NCBI GenBank assembly: GCA_015067145.1
Contig: SVNA01000004.1
Coordinates: 62,001-126,000 of the forward strand
Source of the DNA: Oscillospiraceae bacterium
Lineage (GTDB): Bacteria; Bacillota; Clostridia; Oscillospirales; Ruminococcaceae
DNA length: 64,000 nucleotides
Reading direction: 5' to 3'
The notes under the pieces were generated by a model. The model was not told the origin of the DNA, made no database searches, and saw nothing but the letters and a program-made list of their open reading frames with translations. Position numbers and translations under genes: made by a program. Below are positions 8,221-15,980 of the stretch, in pieces. How positions within the stretch are numbered: the first letter of the stretch is position 1; every line of letters begins with the position of its first letter.

Positions 8221-8550
8221 ATGACACAGCTGGAAAAGGCAAGGAGCGTTATAAATGATGTGGATGCAGAGATTGCCGCCTGTTTTGAAAAACGTATGCA
8301 CGCCGCCGAAGATGTGGTGGCGTACAAAATGGAAAACAACCTGCCGGTTTTTGACGGTGCAAGGGAAAAGGAAGTTATCGAAAGAAATCTTGCCCGTATA
8401 ACCGACGAAAAGCTGAAACCATACTATGAAGATATGCTCCGCCAGCTTATACGCATAAGCAAGGAATATCAGAACGCTATTATGCATCAGTGCTCAGACC
8501 GCAGCATATCCGATGAAAATACCGAAAACTGCACAGAGGAGGAAAAATAA
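8221..8550 (+). CDS. chorismate mutase, AroQ class
   Basis: Rearranges chorismate to prephenate, the substrate of TyrA on the opposite strand. It has 109 residues, an all-alpha monofunctional AroQ-type enzyme. The N-terminal helix has the ARSVINDVDAEI pattern of the family, then FEKRMHAAEDV and a K/R-containing VFDGAREKEVI segment expected for the active site. AGAGGTG lies seven bases before the ATG at 8221; an upstream in-frame GTG overlaps that binding site and is unlikely to be used. The C-terminal 20 residues are acidic and look disordered. The aminotransferase start lies 1 nt beyond the stop, so the two are coupled. Confidence 0.87.
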   Translation: MTQLEKARSVINDVDAEIAACFEKRMHAAEDVVAYKMENNLPVFDGAREKEVIERNLARITDEKLKPYYEDMLRQLIRISKEYQNAIMHQCSDRSISDENTENCTEEEK

Positions 8551-8551
8551 T

Positions 8552-9784
8552 ATGAATTTTATCAAGGAAAGTGCAGATAAAAACCCTATAGTAGATACAG
8601 TTTTTGCCATTGTGAGAAAGGCAAACGCCGCCAAGGAAACATACGGTGCTGAAAATGTTATCGACGCAACCTTGGGCAGCCTCTATGACGAAAAGGGCAA
8701 TCTTGTTGCCATGGACAGCGTGTTCCGCAGCTTTGACGAGGTTACACCAAAGCAGAAAGCGGGCTATGCCGCAGGCTTTCTGGGCAACAGCGATTTCCGC
8801 ACACTTTGTACACAGTGGACTGTGGGCGGCACAGATGTTGCCAGCAGCGTGGTGGCAACCCCGGGCGGCACAGGTGCTGTAAGCCTTGGCATCGGTGAAT
8901 TTCTGGAAACCGGCGAAAGCGTGGTTATCCCTGACATCGCCTGGACCAGCTATGCCATTATGGCACAGGACAAACAGCTGAAAGCCGTTAAATACAGTAT
9001 GTTTGACGAAGATGACAACTTTAACCTTGCGGATATAAAAGAAAAGGTTAACAGCCTTGTGGGTAAACAGAACCGCATTGTGCTGGTTGTAAACGACCCT
9101 TGTCACAACCCTACAGGCTATACAATGAGCGATGGTGAATGGAAAGAGCTTATCGCCTTTCTCAACGAGGCCAGCAAAACCACCCCTTGCATCATACTCA
9201 ACGATATTGCCTATATAGATTATTCCTACAATCTGTCACACAGCCGTGATTATATGAAAAACTTTGAAACTATGGGCGAAAATGTGATGGTTGTCATTGC
9301 AATGAGCTGCAGCAAAACACTGACCAGCTATGGTATGCGATGCGGTGCTGCTGTTATCGCCGCAAAGAGTGCCGAAAGCGTTAAACAGGCGGAGATTGTT
9401 TTTGAAAAATCCGCCCGTGCAATCTGGAGCAACGTTAACAACGGTGCAATGCACAACTTCTGCAATATTATGAGAAACCACTATGATGATTTTATGGCAG
9501 AAAAGGCAGAATATATCGGTCTGTTAAAACAGCGAAGCGATATTTTCAAGGCTGAAGCTGCCCAGTGCAATCTGCCGCTGTACCCTTACAGCGAAGGGTT
9601 CTTTATCACTGTAAAGGTGGATAACGCCATTAAGGAAGCTTATCACGAAGCACTGATGGAGCAGAATATCTTTACCGTTCAGGTGGATAAGGGCATCCGT
9701 GTTGCTGTTTGCAGTCTGCCTGTAAACAAGGCAAAGGGCCTTGCGGCAAAGATGAAAGAAATTCTGGACAGTGTAAATTCATAA
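8552..9784 (+). CDS. PLP-dependent class I/II aminotransferase, probably aromatic
   Basis: Transfers amino groups between amino acids and 2-oxo acids. It has 410 residues of fold type I. NDPCHNPTG is at 181-189, Asp218 would contact the pyridine nitrogen, and SCSKTLTSYGMRCG carries the PLP lysine (Lys255) and a downstream Arg for the substrate carboxylate. GAGGAGG precedes the ATG at 8552. Its position directly after chorismate mutase suggests action on 4-hydroxyphenylpyruvate or phenylpyruvate, but specificity cannot be read from sequence; an aspartate aminotransferase role is possible. Confidence 0.85.
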   Translation: MNFIKESADKNPIVDTVFAIVRKANAAKETYGAENVIDATLGSLYDEKGNLVAMDSVFRSFDEVTPKQKAGYAAGFLGNSDFRTLCTQWTVGGTDVASSVVATPGGTGAVSLGIGEFLETGESVVIPDIAWTSYAIMAQDKQLKAVKYSMFDEDDNFNLADIKEKVNSLVGKQNRIVLVVNDPCHNPTGYTMSDGEWKELIAFLNEASKTTPCIILNDIAYIDYSYNLSHSRDYMKNFETMGENVMVVIAMSCSKTLTSYGMRCGAAVIAAKSAESVKQAEIVFEKSARAIWSNVNNGAMHNFCNIMRNHYDDFMAEKAEYIGLLKQRSDIFKAEAAQCNLPLYPYSEGFFITVKVDNAIKEAYHEALMEQNIFTVQVDKGIRVAVCSLPVNKAKGLAAKMKEILDSVNS

Positions 9785-9839
9785 TCTGCGGCAGGTAAAA
9801 ACTGACAGATTACACCCTGCATACAAAAAGGAGAAATAT

Positions 9840-10943
9840 ATGAATTCTCAGAGACTTGTTGATACATTTTTGAAATATATTCAGATTGACAGCGAAAGCT
9901 ATAACGAAAAAGCTATGGCTGATGCTGTTATGGCTGACCTTGCCCAAATCGGCTGCGACGTTTACACCGACAGCTGCGGCGAAAAGTTCGGCAGCAATGC
10001 GGGCAACGTTTATGCTGTGCTGAAAGGCGATGAAGATAAAGAACCTATCCTTTTTTCTGCCCATATGGACACAGTGAAACCCGGCATCGGCGTAAAGCCG
10101 GTTATCAGAGACGGCGTTATATACTCCGACGGCACAACGGTGTTGGGCGGTGACGACAAAAGCGGTGTTGCCGCTGTTGTGGAAGCATTGCGTACAATAA
10201 AGGAAGAAAATCTCAGCCACCCGACCATTGAGGTTGTTTTCTCAATCTGCGAAGAGGTTGGGCTTTTAGGCAGTGCAAATATGGACTACAGCCGCATTAC
10301 AGCAAAAAAAGCTGTTGTGCTGGACTCCAGCGGGGACGCAGGCAGAATTATCACCAGCGCACCGGGACAGGTTAAAATTGACGGCTACTTTATCGGCAAA
10401 GGTGCACACGCAGGCATTGCACCCGAAAGCGGTATAAGTGCAATACAGATTGCGGCAGAAGCTGTGAGCAATATGAAACTGCTGCGTATCGACAAAGAGA
10501 CCACTGCAAACATAGGTACCTTCAGCTGTGAGGGTGCAACAAACATTGTGGCAGAAAAGGTGCATTTTATCGCTGAGGCACGCAGCCTTAACCGTGAAAA
10601 GCTGGCAGCACAGACTTTGCACATGACACAGTGCATCGACAACGCCTGCAAAAAATTCGGTGGAAAATTCGAGGGCAAGGTGCTGGAGATTTATCAGCCA
10701 TACTCAAAACCTGACAGCGACAGCCTTGTGCAGCAGGTGGTTAAGGCTTGCGGGGAGGTTGGCCTTGTGGCAGAGATTGCCTCCACCGGCGGCGGCAGTG
10801 ATGCCAACAATATGAACCAGAACGGCATATCCGCAGTTGTGCTTGGCACAGGTATGGCCAATGTACATACAGTAAACGAATTTATTACCATCAAAAATCT
10901 GGAGGATACAGCAAATCTCTGTCTCCAGCTGGCACAGATGTAA
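9840..10943 (+). CDS. M20-family metallopeptidase, peptidase T-like
   Basis: A cytoplasmic dizinc peptidase of 367 residues. Predicted metal and catalytic residues are His75 and Asp77 in SAHMDTV, bridging Asp105 in GGDDKSG, Glu138/139 in ICEEVG, Asp162 in VLDSSG, and the C-terminal His in NVHTVNEF. The middle part is a dimerisation/lid domain. The sequence resembles the PepT-like branch annotated as tripeptidase or amidohydrolase. A strong AAGGAG precedes the ATG. It follows the aminotransferase by 55 nt and shares its terminator; a link to aromatic amino acids is only positional. Confidence 0.85.
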   Translation: MNSQRLVDTFLKYIQIDSESYNEKAMADAVMADLAQIGCDVYTDSCGEKFGSNAGNVYAVLKGDEDKEPILFSAHMDTVKPGIGVKPVIRDGVIYSDGTTVLGGDDKSGVAAVVEALRTIKEENLSHPTIEVVFSICEEVGLLGSANMDYSRITAKKAVVLDSSGDAGRIITSAPGQVKIDGYFIGKGAHAGIAPESGISAIQIAAEAVSNMKLLRIDKETTANIGTFSCEGATNIVAEKVHFIAEARSLNREKLAAQTLHMTQCIDNACKKFGGKFEGKVLEIYQPYSKPDSDSLVQQVVKACGEVGLVAEIASTGGGSDANNMNQNGISAVVLGTGMANVHTVNEFITIKNLEDTANLCLQLAQM

Positions 10944-10987
10944 TTCTGATATTTTTACAGAATAAAATACGATTAAATAAAATAAGA

Positions 10988-11015
10988 GGAATGGTCTGCG
11001 GACCATTCCCCTTTT
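10988..11015 (+). terminator. Rho-independent terminator
   Basis: GGAATGGTC (10988-10996) pairs with GACCATTCC (11001-11009), followed by CCTTTTATCTTTT. It ends the chorismate mutase operon. Confidence 0.85.
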
Positions 11016-11045
11016 ATCTTTTATTGAATTTATTGCAAACGGAAG

Positions 11046-11840
11046 CTATGCTGCTGCGTCAGCTGCTTCTTCCTCGAGGGCTGATACTACCTCTTCCACA
11101 ATATCCTCTGCAATTTCGTCGGTTGCAACGCCCTGAATTTCGTCTCTTCTTGCACAGAAGGAGCAAAGACGTGTGCGGTTTGCTGCGATTGCCTGTTCAA
11201 CTGTGCCGTATGTAAGTTCGTCAGACTGGTTAAGGGACTGACAGTCGTCGTGTGTGTGGTATACCTTGCCGAATGGGCTCCAGTATACATCGTCTGCGAT
11301 TGCGTTGATTGCTGCCTGCTGCTGTTCTACCGAAACAGGGTTCCAGTCGTAGCTTGCAAGACCGCCGATTATAAGAGCGATTGCTGCAACTGCAACTGCG
11401 ATTGCCTTTGTCTTTTTGTCAGCTTCCTTGTTGAGAAGTGCAAGCACAACAAATGGGATAAAGCAGATTGCACATACGATAACGCCCATATTGTTCCACA
11501 GCCAGAATGTGAATTTGTTTTTTTCGCTTGCAGGTTTGATGCGGTTTGCTTTTTTCCAAAGCTGTGCACCGATGATAACAAACACAAGATCAAGCACAAG
11601 AGCACCGACAAGCTGGTACATACTTGGCATAAATGTCCAGTTAACCTTGCCGCTGAATATCATAACTGCAAGGATTTCAAGACCAAGTGCAATAAGCCAC
11701 AACACAACTGCACCTGCTCTGAGCCCGCCTGCATTGCCCACAGGGGCTGCTTCCTTCATCTTTGTAGCTTTGCGGGAACCAGCCTCAACTTCAAGGCCTG
11801 TATCCGCAGAAACTATCTTCTTTTTCTTTTTTTCTGCCAT
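11046..11840 (-). CDS. four-helix membrane protein with C-terminal His/Cys domain
   Basis: Family not recognised. It has 264 residues: a Lys-rich cytosolic N-terminus (MAEKKKKK), four hydrophobic segments at about 43-63, 77-95, 117-136 and 146-164, and a soluble C-terminal domain. This domain has the arrangement VYH(195)-x-H(197)-x2-C(200) followed by L-x-C(226)-x2-C(229), which looks like a small metal-binding site. A similar YHxxxC...CxxC pattern occurs at the ends of other Firmicutes surface or nuclease-associated proteins. The tail is acidic and Ala-rich. GGGAGG precedes the start. By the positive-inside rule both termini would be cytoplasmic. It appears monocistronic, and function is unknown. 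Confidence 0.6.
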   Translation of the reverse strand: MAEKKKKKIVSADTGLEVEAGSRKATKMKEAAPVGNAGGLRAGAVVLWLIALGLEILAVMIFSGKVNWTFMPSMYQLVGALVLDLVFVIIGAQLWKKANRIKPASEKNKFTFWLWNNMGVIVCAICFIPFVVLALLNKEADKKTKAIAVAVAAIALIIGGLASYDWNPVSVEQQQAAINAIADDVYWSPFGKVYHTHDDCQSLNQSDELTYGTVEQAIAANRTRLCSFCARRDEIQGVATDEIAEDIVEEVVSALEEEAADAAA

Positions 11841-11998
11841 AAAAAATACCTCCCGTATTTTATATTATACTAATTTAATTATACCCAATTTTACCTGTTA
11901 TTCAAGCTGTTTTGTACAGATTATCAAATAAAACATTGACTTTGGTTGTTAAAAACAGCATAATTATATCATTAAATCAAGTATCAAGGAGACATATT

Positions 11999-12718
11999 AT
12001 GGATCTTACAAGCGTATTGATGAAAAGCCTGCTCAGTGACGACAGCGTTAAAAGCCTGAGCAAAAAAACAGGCTCTTCCAAAAATGAAGTTACCGATGTG
12101 CTTACCGCAGCACTACCTATGCTGATTAAAGGTGCAGGCCAGCAGGCCGAGGACGAAAGCACAGCGGAAAGTTTTCTGAACGCACTTACAAAACACGCAG
12201 AAAATGACACCAGCGATATGGACAGCTTTATGGACAATGTGGATATGGCAGACGGGGCAAAAATTCTGGCACACCTGCTGGGTTCCGATACAGAAAGCAC
12301 AACCAAAAAGGTTTCCAAAAAAAGCGGCACATCCAACGACAATACAGCACAGATTCTCACAGCTGCTGCACCGCTGCTTATGAGCGTGCTGGGACAGGAA
12401 AACAAGAAATCCTCAAAATCAGGCTCCAAAAAAGCTTCCAGCGACCTTGTTGGTGCACTGCTCTCCTCTGCACTTGAAAATGTAAATGTGACAGAACTGC
12501 TTATGGGTGCTTTGACAGACAGCCTGACAGACAGCGACAAGAAAGCAACAACAAAGAAAAAAGCTGCTTCCACAAAGAAAACAACAGCTGCAAAAAAATC
12601 AACATCCACAAAATCCACAACAACCAAGAAAAAAGCGGCAACCACCAAAAAGAAAGCCGCAGATGACGGCATAGATGTGGGCGATGTGGCAAACCTGCTG
12701 ACAAAACTGCTGAAATAA
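11999..12718 (+). CDS. DUF937-type protein with Lys/Thr/Ala-rich tail
   Basis: A 239-residue soluble protein. Its N-terminal part (about 1-165) holds two similar helical units, each with a VSKKSGTSNDN/LSKKTGSSKNE helix followed by a LTAALPMLIKG/LTAAAPLLMSV helix, as in DUF937 proteins. Residues about 178-223 are a low-complexity run of TTKKKA/STKK units resembling bacterial histone H1-like tails, followed by a short C-terminal helix. AAGGAGA precedes the ATG. The tail suggests binding to nucleic acid or to a polyanionic surface, but this is inference. The gene is monocistronic with its own terminator. Confidence 0.65.
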   Translation: MDLTSVLMKSLLSDDSVKSLSKKTGSSKNEVTDVLTAALPMLIKGAGQQAEDESTAESFLNALTKHAENDTSDMDSFMDNVDMADGAKILAHLLGSDTESTTKKVSKKSGTSNDNTAQILTAAAPLLMSVLGQENKKSSKSGSKKASSDLVGALLSSALENVNVTELLMGALTDSLTDSDKKATTKKKAASTKKTTAAKKSTSTKSTTTKKKAATTKKKAADDGIDVGDVANLLTKLLK

Positions 12719-12747
12719 CAGTACACAATATATAGTAAACTCTATTT

Positions 12748-12777
12748 TCTCCCGACAGAATCTGCCGGGAGATTTTT
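12748..12777 (+). terminator. Rho-independent terminator
   Basis: TCTCCCG (12748-12754) pairs with CGGGAGA (12765-12771), with an inner CAG/CTG, then TTTTTATTTTT. Confidence 0.85.
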
Positions 12778-12910
12778 ATTTTTTTGCCCTCTTGCCAAAA
12801 AACTGATTTTTATGGATAAAACTAAATAAAGTAAGTATTTATACAGCTTTTTGTAATTTAAATTTGTCAAGTGTTTTTTGTGTAGAAAAATATATAATTT
12901 TTTGTGACTT

Positions 12911-12968
12911 TTCACTATATATATTTTATAATTTTACACTTTACACACTATATATTGAATAGTATAAT
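12911..12968 (+). promoter_or_regulatory. nrdD promoter with two NrdR-box-like elements
   Basis: In this AT-rich gap of 312 bases, TTTACA (12940-12945) and TATAAT (12963-12968) form a promoter with a 17-base spacer. Two copies of CACTATATAT start at 12913 and 12946, 33 bases apart (about three helical turns). Both resemble the NrdR consensus (ACACWATATATWGTGT). The second lies between -35 and -10, where bound NrdR would block RNA polymerase. The remainder, 12778-12910, has no gene. Confidence 0.6.
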
Positions 12969-13030
12969 AGATAATGCGACAAGATATAGAGAAAAATTGA
13001 CATAAATTTTGAGAAGAGGAAAAAAGTAAA

Positions 13031-15349
13031 ATGCTTACAAGTATCATCAAACGCGACGGCCGTGTTGTTATATACGACCGCAACAAAATCAAGATGGCAA
13101 TACTCAAGGCCATGGAAGCAAGCGGCAGCACAGACTTTGAAAAAGCCGACCTTGTTACACAGGCTGTTGAGCAGCATTTCAATATGCAGAATATCAACGC
13201 AACACCTTCCGTTGAAGAAATTCAGGACCAGGTTGAACACGAGCTTATGACAAGCGGTCTGGACAATGTTGCAAAGAGATATATTCTCTACCGTGCAAGC
13301 CGCAACACAATCCGCGAAAGAAAATCCAAACTGGTTAAGGTTTTTGACGAAATCACCTTCAGCGATGCACTGGACAGCGACGTTAAACGTGAAAACGCAA
13401 ACATCGACGGCGACACACCGATGGGCACAATGCTTAAATACGGCAGTGAAAGTGCAAAGGACTACTTCCTCAAGTTCCTTTTGAGTCCTGACCAGGCAGA
13501 AGCACACCGTGACGGCTACATCCACATACACGACTTTGACTTCTACGCACTTACAATGACCTGCTGTCAGATTGACCTTATCAAGCTGTTCAAAAACGGT
13601 TTCTCCACAGGTCACGGTTTCCTCAGAGAACCAAACGATATCCAGAGCTACTCCGCTCTTGCATGTATCGCAATCCAGTCCAACCAGAACGACCAGCACG
13701 GCGGTCAGAGTATCGTAAACTTTGACTACGCCTTGGCAGACGGTGTAAGAAAAACATACCGCAAGCTGTATCTTAAAAACATTGCAAAGGTTTGTGATGT
13801 GCTGGGAGAAAATGTAAGCTACGACCAGCTTAAAGAAATCAGTGCTGCTATCACAGAAAAATGCGGTGCCATGCCAAAAATCACACCTGACGAAACATAT
13901 GTTGCACTTGAGCTGGAAGAACTGAAAAAACTCTGCAAAGATCCTGCGATTGCTGAAAAGGCACAGAAGTTTGCCCTTGAAAAGACAGAAGAAGAGACAG
14001 ACAAGGCAACATATCAGGCAATGGAAGCATTTATCCACAACCTGAACACAATGCACTCCCGTGCAGGTGCACAGACACCGTTCAGCTCCATCAACTACGG
14101 TATGGATACATCTGACGAAGGCAGAATGGTTATGAAAAACGTTATGCTGGCAACAGACGCAGGTCTTGGCCACGGCGAGACACCAATCTTCCCAATCCAG
14201 ATTTTCCGTGTTAAAGAGGGCATAAACTACAACCCTGGCGAAAGAAACTACGACCTGTTCCAGCTTGCTATAAAGGTAAGTGCAAAACGTTTGTTCCCTA
14301 ACTTCTCCTTCCAGGATGCTCCTTACAACCTTAAATACTACAATCCTGACGATGTGAGAACAGAAATCGGCTACATGGGCTGCCGTACACGTGTTGTGGC
14401 AAACACATACGACCCGAATAACGAAATCACCTACGGCAGAGGCAACCTGTCCTTTACATCCATCAACCTGCCAAGGCTTGCCATCGAAGCAAAGGGTGAC
14501 GAAGACCTGTTCTACCGCAACCTCAAAAAATATCTTGACCTTTGTGCAAAACAGCTTATGGACCGTTTTGCAATCCAGAAGAAAAAACGCGTGAGAAACT
14601 TCCCGTTCCTTATGGGTCAGGGCGTGTGGATTGACAGCGACAAGCTGGGTATCGACGACGAAGTGGGCGAAGTAATCAAACACGGCACACTTTCCGTTGG
14701 CTTTATCGGTCTTGCCGAAACACTGACAGCACTTTACGGCAAACACCACGGCGAAAGTGAAGAAGCACAGAAAAAAGGCCTTGAAATTATCGGCTTTATG
14801 AGAAGAATTCTGGACGAATACTCCGACAGATACAAACTTAACTTCTCTCTCCTTGCAACTCCTGCAGAGGGCCTCTCCGGTCGTTTTGTAAGAATAGACA
14901 AAAAACGCTTTGGCGAAATCAAGGGCGTTACAGACAAGGAATACTACACAAACAGCTTCCACATCCCTGTATCCTTTGAAATCTCCGCTTATGACAAAAT
15001 CAACCTTGAGGCACCTTATCACGCACTTACAAATGCAGGCCACATCACATACGTTGAAATGGACGGCGATGTGAGCCAGAACCTTGAAGCATTTGAAGCT
15101 GTTGTAAGATGCATGAAAGAAGCAGGCATCGGCTACGGTGCAATCAACCACCCTGTTGACCGCGACCCTGTCTGCGGTTACAACGGCATTATCGGCGATG
15201 TTTGCCCACGCTGCGGCAGACGCGACGGCGAAGGTGTGCCACTGGAAAAACTGCACAGACTTGGCCTTTACAAACATCTTAACGCTGCAACACTTGGCCA
15301 GTGCGGCAATCAGCTGGAAGAAGCTGACAGAATTCCTAACAAAATTTAA
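13031..15349 (+). CDS. nrdD: anaerobic ribonucleoside-triphosphate reductase, catalytic part lacking the glycyl-radical segment
   Basis: Class III ribonucleotide reductase, reducing ribonucleotides for DNA synthesis without oxygen. It has 772 residues. Residues 1-93 form an ATP-cone allosteric domain. The barrel contains TCCQ (Cys178/179) and YMGCRTRV (Cys451), regions that carry active-site cysteines. Cys715, Cys725 and Cys728 belong to the zinc site near the C-terminus. In normal NrdD the protein continues after this site into an RxxGYL glycyl-radical motif. Here, after RDGEGV, it runs into a different 35-residue tail (with Cys758) and stops, without that motif. The motif is encoded by the next gene. 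No nrdG activase gene is adjacent. The ribosome binding site is weak (GAGG, about 11 bases upstream). Confidence 0.93.
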   Translation: MLTSIIKRDGRVVIYDRNKIKMAILKAMEASGSTDFEKADLVTQAVEQHFNMQNINATPSVEEIQDQVEHELMTSGLDNVAKRYILYRASRNTIRERKSKLVKVFDEITFSDALDSDVKRENANIDGDTPMGTMLKYGSESAKDYFLKFLLSPDQAEAHRDGYIHIHDFDFYALTMTCCQIDLIKLFKNGFSTGHGFLREPNDIQSYSALACIAIQSNQNDQHGGQSIVNFDYALADGVRKTYRKLYLKNIAKVCDVLGENVSYDQLKEISAAITEKCGAMPKITPDETYVALELEELKKLCKDPAIAEKAQKFALEKTEEETDKATYQAMEAFIHNLNTMHSRAGAQTPFSSINYGMDTSDEGRMVMKNVMLATDAGLGHGETPIFPIQIFRVKEGINYNPGERNYDLFQLAIKVSAKRLFPNFSFQDAPYNLKYYNPDDVRTEIGYMGCRTRVVANTYDPNNEITYGRGNLSFTSINLPRLAIEAKGDEDLFYRNLKKYLDLCAKQLMDRFAIQKKKRVRNFPFLMGQGVWIDSDKLGIDDEVGEVIKHGTLSVGFIGLAETLTALYGKHHGESEEAQKKGLEIIGFMRRILDEYSDRYKLNFSLLATPAEGLSGRFVRIDKKRFGEIKGVTDKEYYTNSFHIPVSFEISAYDKINLEAPYHALTNAGHITYVEMDGDVSQNLEAFEAVVRCMKEAGIGYGAINHPVDRDPVCGYNGIIGDVCPRCGRRDGEGVPLEKLHRLGLYKHLNAATLGQCGNQLEEADRIPNKI

Positions 15350-15370
15350 TTATAATAAAAATCATATATA

Positions 15371-15396
15371 CGGGGCTGATGCTCTCATCTGCCCCG
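15371..15396 (+). other. Hairpin between nrdD and the glycyl-radical peptide gene
   Basis: CGGGGC (15371-15376) pairs with GCCCCG (15391-15396) and GATG pairs with CATC inside, with a CTCT loop. No T-tract follows, so it is unlikely to terminate. It may protect or separate the two messages. Confidence 0.6.
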
Positions 15397-15442
15397 CATC
15401 AAAACAGCAGTATATGCTTTAACAGTAAAAAGGAGGCACATT

Positions 15443-15601
15443 ATGACATACAACCCAGAAACTCAGTTGGTTGGCGAAGGTGTAAAGTTCGAAAGAATCC
15501 GCCGCATCACAGGTTACCTTGTTGGTACAGTTGACCGTTTTAATGACGGCAAACGTGCCGAAGAAAGAGACCGTGTAAAACACGACCCAACAAAATGTTG
15601 A
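15443..15601 (+). CDS. separate glycyl-radical domain peptide of NrdD (52 aa)
   Basis: A 52-residue peptide with a strong AGGAGG seven bases before the ATG. Residues 17-30 read ERIRRITGYLVGTV and lead into GKRAEERDRVKH, which matches the C-terminal glycyl-radical segment of class III reductases (compare the RVCGYL...RVKH region of E. coli NrdD). Gly24 is the predicted radical glycine. The preceding GEGV also occurs in the large protein just where that protein diverges, marking the split point. The two genes are 93 nt apart, with an intervening stop, hairpin and separate ribosome binding site, so this is not a simple frameshift. The peptide probably docks into NrdD in trans, as GrcA (YfiD) does for pyruvate formate-lyase. 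Confidence 0.88.
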   Translation: MTYNPETQLVGEGVKFERIRRITGYLVGTVDRFNDGKRAEERDRVKHDPTKC

Positions 15602-15649
15602 TTTCCAAACAAATTATACAATTTGTAATACAATCATACAGTTTAATAT

Positions 15650-15685
15650 CAAAAAAGCAGACACCCGCGGGTGTCTGCTTTTTAT
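15650..15685. terminator. Bidirectional terminator
   Basis: AGCAGACACCC (15656-15666) pairs with GGGTGTCTGCT (15669-15679), with A-rich and T-rich flanks on either side. It serves the nrdD pair and the convergent small membrane protein gene. Confidence 0.9.
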
Positions 15686-15699
15686 ATGCTTATATGTGA

Positions 15700-15942
15700 T
15701 TATATAAACCTGTTATACCACAATATAACCACTACGAATGCTGCAAGGATAAGAATTGTTATCATTCGTCCGTAGTTGTGGGTTTTGAATGCGTTGATTA
15801 CATAAAGTGCAAGGGTGATTGCTGTGCCGATAAGGATATAAGGAATAAGTGTGTTCATCATAGGCAGGTTGAAAAGGCCTACAAATATAAGGGCAACAAC
15901 TATACAGCCCACAACCTTTGTTGCAATGTCAAGTTTGTTCAT
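15700..15942 (-). CDS. small membrane protein, function unknown
   Basis: An 80-residue hydrophobic protein with a GGAG ribosome binding site. Three hydrophobic segments can be seen, at about 8-27, 30-50 and 58-77, separated by a short KTHNYGR loop. No cysteine pair, charged catalytic residue or known family signature was recognised. It is 38 nt downstream of the MFS gene on the same strand and may be co-transcribed with it. Confidence 0.6.
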   Translation of the reverse strand: MNKLDIATKVVGCIVVALIFVGLFNLPMMNTLIPYILIGTAITLALYVINAFKTHNYGRMITILILAAFVVVILWYNRFI

Positions 15943-15980
15943 AGATATTTCTCCGTTATTTTATATGATGATATATTATA

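Noticed and set aside
12941-15277. A 778-codon open frame on the minus strand opposite nrdD
   Set aside because: It mirrors nrdD codon bias, is unusually rich in Cys, Phe and His, has no ribosome binding site and matches no family.
13031-15601. Single-base frameshift or sequencing error splitting nrdD
   Set aside because: A 93-nt gap with a stop, a hairpin, a strong ribosome binding site and a different tail on the large protein cannot be repaired by one indel.
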